From NCBI GenBank assembly GCA_038373885.1, contig JAWZYV010016603.1, forward strand, positions 1 to 64,000: 64,000 bases of DNA. The letters run 5' to 3'. The stretch's first letter is position 1, and each line of letters starts with the position of its first letter. The DNA is from Cheiracanthium punctorium (taxonomy: Eukaryota > Arthropoda > Arachnida > Araneae > Cheiracanthiidae). Below are positions 56,990 to 64,000 of the stretch, in pieces. The translations under genes were made by a program, and so were the position numbers. Below the pieces are notes generated by a model. The model was not told where the DNA came from, ran no database searches, and saw only the letters and a program-made list of their open reading frames with translations.

Positions 56990-58915
56990 AAAATAATCAT
57001 ATATCGATGTCTTTCAGTGTCCAGAATCCCCCTCCCCCCCCCCCAAACCTACTGAATTGCTACGTTATTGAGCTCGATCGGATTGAGGGAGACCTAGCGT
57101 TGAGCTATGGATTATTATTACTGGTTTTCTTTTTATAAGTGCAGGAGTTTATTCTGATTCATGGTAATTTTTCTTGTTAGCTCTTTGTTTTTAAATAACA
57201 AATTTTAAAATAAGGAAGATTTATAAGTATAAATATTTATATAATATTTTTATTTCTGAAAATAATCAATTTAAACATTGGTACTCTTATTTTAAAGATG
57301 CCTTTTTAAAAATTAAGTTATGGTATTAATAAGTCAAAAACAACTTTTAAAAAATCTTTTTTAAATTAAATGTTAGTGTAATTGTAATGTTTTTAGACAA
57401 CTTTTCAAATGCTGAAAAAAAAACAGCAAGACTTTTTGAAGGAAACTGGCTTAAAATGATTTAAAATTCATTTCTTAAAATGTAAAATATTGGGTATATA
57501 TAACTGTGATTAAATTAATAGTTAATTAACTTTGTTTGAATAGTTTTAATAATTATATGTTTACTATTTTTGATATTGAAAAGCTTATTGCCCCTCACAG
57601 ACTTTGATTGAACATCTGTAAGCCTTCTGATGAGAAAGCTTAAACTTTCTACATCACCTCATTAATGCAAGGGAGTATATTTTATTTATTGGGAATCTGT
57701 GTAAGAGGGCTGTATAAAAAGTAAAAGTTTGTATTTACTTACATTACTTACATTCCTGAAAATTTTATTTGACACCATAAAGTAACTTTGTAATTAATTA
57801 TATATGTCTATCAATATTTAAAGAAGAAAACCCTAGGTCAGTGCTTGAAAGACACCTTCTCTAATACGGTATAGGGCTGGAAGAAATAATGATTTTTATT
57901 TAATATTAAAATTATAAAACTTTTTACTTTCAGTGTAAGTTATCATGTGAGTTATTTTGATTTTGTGTTTAAGGCAGATCTACATGAGGGCTGCCTGCTT
58001 AATTAAGGCATGCCTTGAGCGGAGAACTTTTTGAGGGGTTCTAGCGCTTATTCAGGTTACAACTATTGAAAACAGCTGTAGGCCAGAACCCTAGATCTAC
58101 ATACTTCAGCCCTTTACCAAATTGCTATTAAATTAGTAAAAAGTATTCATATTATAATGTAAAAAGTTAAAAATAATTTTTTAATCTTTATAAGATAAAT
58201 TTATATCTTATAAAGATCTTACACAATATAAAATCATATGTATTTTTGTTTGCCGTCCAATTATTTCTAGGAATCCTACGCATTCATTCCGCCCTTCTTT
58301 GTTCGTCTTGCGGGAACCTGTGTACAAGGGCGGTTCTACAGTTGCAGTCTGGGAGGGGGTTTATAATTTTCTATAACCCCCCACCCATCTATTTTATAAT
58401 TATTTATAAACTCAGTGCCTCAGAGAAGGAGTGACTACTGGGGGACATAGAGAGAAAAAGGGTCACCTTTGACTGCACAATACACTTCATATATGTGAAT
58501 AAAATGTTTAATCAATCATCAAATATGAAATAACTGTTTAATTAATCATATAATCGATGAAGTATGTAAATCCCAAAAGTAATAACCATGCATCTTCGAC
58601 CCCATCGATCAAAATTGTCCCCCCCCCCTAAAAATCGTCTAATGCCTGTACAATTTTACATTTTCTTCTTTCCGATAGCTTGATTTTCAGCCGGGAACGC
58701 AGCAAGAAGGCATTTATACAGATAGAAAAATTAATTTTTTAAATAGCAATATATTTTTAAATGATGGTTTTTTATCATTTTAAGAGGTTTCTAGTATAAT
58801 ACATTATGTACACAGATTGCTTGCACACCTTTAAACAAGAGAACAGCAACAGGATGTCCAGCAACTCAATTTTCTTGCTAAAGAATGTGGTTTTTTCCCC
58901 ATATTTTATTGTTTT
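56990..58915. other. AT-rich interior of the 3.2-kb element
   Basis: C-runs at 57,034-57,043 and 58,620-58,629 mark possible decayed MITE ends. No transposase signature in any of the six frames given for this stretch. Confidence 0.45.
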
Positions 58916-59253
58916 TTAAACTAAGATTTTGTGGACTAAAATGGCCGCTACTAAAGTAGGTCTACATTTAGTCGGATTTGCTGTGGTGAGAACGGAAACA
59001 GGTGGAGGGGGAGATGTACGCTACGAGCACCACATGTACGCTACAAGCACCCTTGATGGGGTGTACGCTATGAGCACGTACGCTACGAGCACGGCACCGG
59101 GAGGACAGGGAGGCGTGTCCTCTGCGCCCTCTGCTTGAGGCGCCCTTTGTACCTTAAGCCAATGAAAGAAATTGCGAAATAATTACATTTTCATGTACAA
59201 TAAATTAACGTTGAAAAATTATTTTAAACTAAAATATTTTTTTTCCTCGAATG

Positions 59254-59425
59254 CAAGGGCGGATTAAAGGGAGTGGTGCGGAGGGGCGACCGCCCTCCCC
59301 CTCCGGAGAGAAAGGAAATTAATGTAAAAGATCCTATTTTACTACCATAAAATGGATGCATATGTCAATCTTCTAACTTACAGCTCCCCCCCCCCCCCGA
59401 AAAAACATTATTAATCCACCACTGT
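59254..59425. mobile_element. MITE, GGYGGATTAA ends with C-run
   Basis: CAAGGGCGGATTAAAGG at the left matches the reverse complement of the right end CAGTGGTGGATTAATAA. A C-run precedes the right end. Flanks CTCGAATG and TTCCAGTG share 5 of 8. Confidence 0.6.
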
Positions 59426-59648
59426 TCCAGTGTTCCAGTTTTTAAAATACAAAATATAGATTTACTACACTATTACGAAGAAGAACGAAATGTACAAAAA
59501 GTTTAACATTTTAAATATCTATTAACTGTAATATTCCCTTACTCGATTTCCACCTGCATGAAGGACTAGTAGTCTGTGGTTTCTGAATGGCATCGACCCT
59601 CAGTCTGCTTTTACTTATAATAGTTAGTGGAATTTTCTTTGTTTCTCA

Positions 59649-59868
59649 CAGAGTCGTAGTTAGGGGTCTTGAGGGCCCAGCGACGTACTATTGCAATTGT
59701 GTGTGTGTGTGTGTGGGGGGGGGTGTTAGTTGGAAGATTCACACGCACATCCATTTTAAGGAAGTAAAATAGGATATTTTACATTTTTTTTTCCACTACC
59801 AAGTGCGCCCTTCTGTGGCTCGCGCCCCTGGCACCTGCCAACCTGGCCACCTCCTAGCTACGGCACTG
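59649..59868. mobile_element. MITE with CAGAGTCGTAGTTAGG ends; (TG)8 inside
   Basis: CAGAGTCGTAGTTAGGGG and CCTAGCTACGGCACTG are inverted. Contains a TG microsatellite (59,699-59,714) and a G-run. Flanks GTTTCTCA and ATTTTGCA share 5 of 8. Same style as 15,141-15,310. Confidence 0.65.
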
Positions 59869-59937
59869 ATTTTGCAAATTAATATTATGGAAGGTTCCCC
59901 CCCGCCCCTCCAAAATAAAATAAAATAGAATGGAAAT

Positions 59938-60420
59938 AGGGATGTAACGGATATCCGGCTTATCCGACTGATTTTTCAATATCCGAAATACCATCGGATA
60001 TCCTAATCCGGCTATATACTACTAAAGTTCTATCTGTAATATGCACGGGACAGGATGGAAAATTATATTTGAACATTCTTGATAAAGTGATACATAAAAC
60101 AGGGATATATTTTCTAACTGAAAAAACAGCAAATTGTACACTGGAAATGGATCATTCAAAATAAACATAACAATTTCAACATTTGTTCAGTAGTTTTTGA
60201 GCACATTTATAACTGATCTTCTCATCCTTTTCAGCTGCAGACTGCTATTTACAGGGGAAGTTTAATTATAAGCACGGTGCAGAATATCATTTGAAAAATA
60301 AGTATATTCAGTATATGCGATTTCTCTCATGGTAAACTAATTTTACACTCTCTCAACATGGAGTTTCTCCGATATTTTTAATTTGCTCCAGAACTCTGAT
60401 AATTAACAAACAAGAAAGAT
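59938..60420 (+). repeat. dispersed repeat with hAT-like 5-prime end, copy 2
   Basis: Starts TAGGGATGTAACGGATATCC and matches 27,606-28,210 in order and orientation, with a deletion of the GCCGCTTAGCGGAC block. Confidence 0.78.
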
Positions 60421-60652
60421 AAATCATGCCAAACCCACTGATTATAAAACACTTTCCAACACATCAATATTTTTGCGCCAAATTTGGCAATGTATCTTCT
60501 TTACATCTGGCGAGATTTCGGACATAAGATAATGTTGTATTATCACTATAAATGCAATTTTATGAGACCTTGTAAAAGAGTTTAAAAAAAAAACTCCATC
60601 GTTTAACTGGAGAATCTAAAAATTTTATACCCATTGTCTTGTACTAGAAATG

Positions 60653-60915
60653 TATTAGTGTCTCTCAAATGCCACAGATTGTTAATGTATTGGAATTCTT
60701 TTGAGTGTTCCTGTAGAAGAACTTTTAATAATACAGACACTATTTTCAATGGAGAGCATTACTTTGAGAGCCTTAATATTCTGTATGCCAACATTGTTTT
60801 CTTCCAAAAAAGCGAATCTCTAAAATAAGTTTTCAAGAAGGACTTTCCATAGAGTGCGATGTATTTGTTTGTTTTTCCCCTGTAAAAGAACTGTAATGCT
60901 ACTTACAATACTTTC
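60653..60915 (+). repeat. dispersed approx. 180-bp repeat, dimer
   Basis: GTTAATGTATTGGAATTCTT and GAGTGTTCCTGTAGAAGAAC at 60,680-60,722, with a second unit starting about 190 bp on (CCATAGAGTGCGATGTATTT, CCCCTGTAAAAGAACTG). Same family as 9,838-10,080. Confidence 0.7.
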
Positions 60916-60919
60916 AATA

Positions 60920-61365
60920 GGTTACGTGATACTGTACATAGAAAAAAAAAATCGCTCATATTTTTACGGCAGTTAGAACACTGGATAGGTGGACAACAGA
61001 ACGGACAAACAAACTGAAATCATTCAAATTTGTTGTTAAGTTAAAAATATAAATATTCATTTTATGTAACATAACGGTATCGGACGAACACGGAGGACCA
61101 GATTCTTATTATTTGAAGGGTTAGCAGTCTAAAATTTATTTTCCAAGCACTAAAACAATCAAAGTTTGCAATTTTGTTCCATGTAAATGCGTTAACCCGT
61201 TTTGGGTTCTTACGCATTAACGGATTTTCGTCGGTCGGAGAAATTCCACTTACGCAACCCCCCCTCCCACTCCTACGCAGATAGCCCTTAACCATTCCTT
61301 AACAAAACACAACTCACTAAATCGGTTGATTACAGCGCGAGTAAAAAATTTTCAAAATTCCCAAT
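60920..61365. other. no recognised feature
   Basis: No coding or element evidence beyond a C-run at 61,258-61,264. Confidence 0.4.
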
Positions 61366-61369
61366 AAAA

Positions 61370-63143
61370 TCGTCATTTATATAAATAAAATTAGACTTTT
61401 GTCTGTACATTTCTTGGAATTCAAAAATTTTGCGATTTCTATCCGTTTCAAGCACCCGGGAATTCGATGCGACCCTCAAAAAAACGTTTGTCTGTCATTC
61501 TGTCATTCTGTCATTCTATCCGTGACACTTTTTTTGTTTAAGCATCACGTAAAAACGACTGAAGCAAATGATATGAAATTGGGTGTCATGATAGGTGGTC
61601 ACTCAATTTAAAACATAGGCGTCGAATTTTTAAAAAGTCTTGATTAGATTTTCAGATTTTGCGAAAATCGTTTCAAACTGCGTAAATTTGTGTTCAAGCA
61701 TCACGAAAAAACGACTGAAGCGAATGATATGAAATTGGGTGTCATGATAGGTGGTCACTCAACTTAAAACATAGGCGTCCAATTTTTAAAAAATCCTGAT
61801 TGGATTTTGAGATTTTGCGAAAATCCTTTCAAACTGCATAAATTTGTGTTCAAGCATCACGTAAAAACGACTGAAGCGAATGATATGAAATTGGGTGTCA
61901 TGATAGGTGGTCACTCAACTTAAAACATAGGCGTCCAATTTTTAAAAAATCTTGATTGGATTTTGAGATTTTGCGAAAATCCTTTCAAACTGCGTAAATT
62001 TGTATTCAAGCATCACGTAAAAACGATTGAAGCGAATGATATGAAATTGGGTGTAATGATAGGTGGTCACTCAACTTAAAACATAGGCGTCCAATTTTTA
62101 AAAAATCCTGATTGGATTTTGAGATTTTGCGAAAATCCTTTCAAACTGCGTAAATTTGTGTTCAAGCATCACGTAAAAACGACTGAAGCGAATGATATGA
62201 AATTGGGTGTCATGATAGGTGGTCACTCAACTTAAAACATAGGCGTCGAATTAAAAAAAATCTTGATTAGATTTTGAAATTTTGCGAAAATCATTTCAAA
62301 CTGCGTAAATTTGTGTTCGCACATCACGTAATAATTGCAAAGGTGAAAAAATGATATTTGGTGAAATGATAGGTGGTCACTCACCTTAAACTATAAGCAT
62401 CTAATTAAAAAAAATCCATCAGATTTTGAGATTTTGTGAAAATCGTTTAAAACTGAGTGAATCTTTGTTCCCGAATTACGTAATAACGACTAAAGCGAAT
62501 GATATGAAATTTGGTCACACGATAGATGGTTGCTCAACATAAACTATAGGAGTCCAATTTTTTAAACATTTTTATTAGATTTTGAGATTTTGTGAAAATT
62601 CTCTCAAAATACGTTTATATTTCTTCAAACATCACGTAATAACGACTAATACGAAATTGAGTGATATGATAGGTAGTTGCTAATCTTAATTTATAGGCGT
62701 TGAATTTTAAAAATATTTTGCTTACATTTTGAGATTTTTCGAAAATCGTTTTAAAATGCTGAAAATTTGTTCCAGCATCGCGAAATAAAGACTGCAGGGA
62801 ATGAAACGAATTTGGGTGACATGATAGGTTGTCACTCACTTAAATTCTAGGCTTCCAATTTTTCAAAAATGTTGATTAAATTTTGAGATTTTGCGAAAAT
62901 TATTTCAATATGCGTAAATATTCGTTCGCGCATCACATAATTACGACTAAAGCGAATGAAATGATATTACTTAGTTACTCTCTAACCTGTAATATTTTAA
63001 CAATACATAAAAATCATAACTTCGCTTTCTTTACTTTGGCAACATACTACATCCATTCTGTGTCCTCCTACAATGCTGACGAAAGTTCTTGCTTTTTGGA
63101 AATTTGCATTCACTAACCCGTCGAGGACGGGTACTTCAGCTAG
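61370..63143 (+). mobile_element. Helitron copy B with expanded tandem array
   Basis: Start region TCATTTATATAAATAAAATTAG then ACTTTTGTCTGTACATTTC, matching copy A (the exact 5-prime base is uncertain: two TC candidates at 61,370 and 61,373). Ends with the perfect 7-bp hairpin ACCCGTC-GAG-GACGGGT (63,116-63,132), TACTTCAG and CTAG (63,140-63,143) followed by T. No Rep/Hel. The internal array resembles the satellite-bearing Helentron-associated (DINE/HINE-type) non-autonomous elements known in arthropods. Confidence 0.9.
61555..62990 (+). repeat. 156-bp tandem repeat, about 9 copies
   Basis: The motif ATAGGTGGTCACTCAA recurs at 61,591, 61,747, 61,903, 62,059 and 62,215 with an exact 156-bp period, then 62,369, 62,522, 62,669 and 62,824 with drift. 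The first five units are nearly identical and divergence rises toward the 3-prime end, so amplification was recent and directional. Confidence 0.97.
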
Positions 63144-63149
63144 TAGCTT

Positions 63150-63365
63150 AATATTACCACATTAAATATTTTTCGATTTACCACCAAATAATGAAAATAT
63201 CAATAATATCGGTTCATTTTTCAAAGCATTTCATTCGTACCATATTTAGCGATTTATTGCAAAAGTCGCCAACATTGGCGAATTTTGGCACAATTTGAGG
63301 AGGCCCACATATGTTGTCGGATTATTAGTTAATTATATTGTAGTTTATAGTATTATATGCTGTAA
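63150..63365. other. no gene; CGCCAA-type hairpin at 63,264
   Basis: AAAGTCGCCAACATTGGCGAATTTT forms a short palindrome like those at 9,715 and 29,400. Confidence 0.4.
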
Positions 63366-63370
63366 ATAGA

Positions 63371-63545
63371 TGCCTGTCTCTAAATTGCCATTGATCGTAT
63401 TGTATTGGAAATATTTTGATTGCTCTTGTAGAAGAACTATTTTTAACTATACAGGCACTATTTTCGATGGAAAGCTTTATCTTGTAATCCTTAACAACAT
63501 ATATTAATTTTGTTTCATTTCAAATAGCAGAATATCGCTAAAACT
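63371..63545 (+). repeat. dispersed approx. 180-bp repeat, single unit
   Basis: AAATTGCCATTGATCGTATTG, TTGCTCTTGTAGAAGAACTA, ACAGGCACTATTTTCGATGG, CTTAACAACATAT: the cleanest single unit of the family at 9,838. Confidence 0.7.
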
Positions 63546-63639
63546 AGAAGACCCCAGTGAAGACAACTGCAACGGGCTCTAGAAAAGAAGTTTGACGAAA
63601 GCCTGTCTACACTTAATATATTTAATCTTCGTCCACCTA

Positions 63640-63865
63640 AAATAAATAACTTCAGTCAATAGTTTTTGAACATTTATTTGCTGATGTGCGTTGTTTGTTG
63701 ATCTGAAATCACCCTTTTTCCAAGCAAAGCACCACCTACTGGAAGCCTTTTAAACTAAACTTTTTACTAAACTTCCTTGAGCGCAATTTGTGTACAGTAA
63801 TTATGCAAAAAGTTGGTGTCAATCATCTTATCAGTTTCATCTGCTTAATTACAACTAACTACTTT
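63640..63865 (+). repeat. CGCCACCTAGTGG repeat family member
   Basis: AGTCAATAGTTTTTGAACATT, then AAAGCACCACCTACTGGAAG and TGTACAGTAATTATGCAAAA...ATCAGTTTCATCTGC, in the same order as in 27,880-28,020 and 37,155-37,330. Confidence 0.55.
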
Positions 63866-64000
63866 GTATGAAGAAAAGCAATTTTTATGTATCCGTCGTT
63901 GCTTCCTGAGTTGGATTCTCAACTCTGCTTCAGGTGTTAATGATGCTGATTTAAAGGATTTCTGGTTAAGATTAGTGGCTTTTGGCTGTTGGTAATTTTT

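Larger units (their letters stand above)
55900..59099. mobile_element. 3.2-kb element with long repeat-bearing TIRs
   Basis: The left arm (about 55,900-56,098) and right arm (about 58,921-59,099) are inverted copies over roughly 180 bp. They start GGTNCCGTGCTC, contain four copies of GTGCTCRTAGCGTAC each, then CACCTGTTTYC, CTACTTTAGTAGCGGCCATT and TTAGTCCACAAAAT. The left arm has an extra 30-bp AT-rich insert. The interior is AT-rich with no transposase frame. TSD not found. Superfamily unknown. Confidence 0.8.

Noticed and set aside
61555..62990. CRISPR-like array
   Set aside because: 156-bp units are contiguous with no unique spacers, and the sequence is eukaryotic; it is a tandem repeat inside a Helitron.

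Overview
This is a eukaryotic, metazoan-type window: AT-rich, full of homopolymer runs and microsatellites, with no bacterial gene arrangement. I found no host protein-coding gene, no rRNA and no intact tRNA gene. Nearly every supported feature is a transposable element or a piece of one. The mixture (irritans-like mariner, Tc3-like element, hAT and TTAA-target MITEs, Helitrons with internal tandem repeats, tRNA-derived SINEs) suggests an arthropod. A chelicerate such as a spider is my guess, from the general look of the repeats rather than from any search.

Layout. 1-9 kb holds a C/G-run MITE, a CACTCT-motif cluster, a diverged tandem duplication and a long minisatellite (3.3-4.3 kb). 9-22 kb is MITE-rich, with several elements bounded by recognisable 8-bp target duplications (9.4, 14.4, 15.1 kb) and three copies of a TTAA-flanked, piggyBac-type palindromic MITE (11.1, 16.3, 20.1 kb). 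22-34 kb has a tRNA-derived SINE, a second TTAA MITE family, a GC-rich MITE, dispersed repeats, and an LTR-like unit on the minus strand with a heat-shock-element-like array. 34-36.4 kb is a Helitron with a Pif1-helicase C-terminal remnant, carrying a MITE that itself carries a 168-bp element. Two further related Helitrons (40.6-42.1 and 61.4-63.1 kb) end in a hairpin plus CTAG-T and carry 3 versus about 9 copies of a roughly 156-bp tandem repeat.

The most striking architecture is nesting. At 47,997-51,217 an hAT-like element with a perfect 8-bp target duplication contains a fold-back element, a SINE remnant and a dead Tc3-like transposon, which is itself split by a small MITE. At 51,755-54,830 a TTAA MITE is split by a mariner, the mariner is split by a 1.66-kb TIR element rich in GTCAC/GTGAC motifs, and a 257-bp TG...CA element with a 5-bp target duplication (probable solo LTR) sits further along the same MITE. 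At 55.9-59.1 kb lies a 3.2-kb element whose long inverted ends each carry four copies of a 15-bp motif.

All transposase and helicase remnants seen are broken (frameshifts, stops, lost catalytic residues), so the mobile DNA here looks non-autonomous. No genes work together as a pathway. The value of the window is as a stratigraphic record of transposition.
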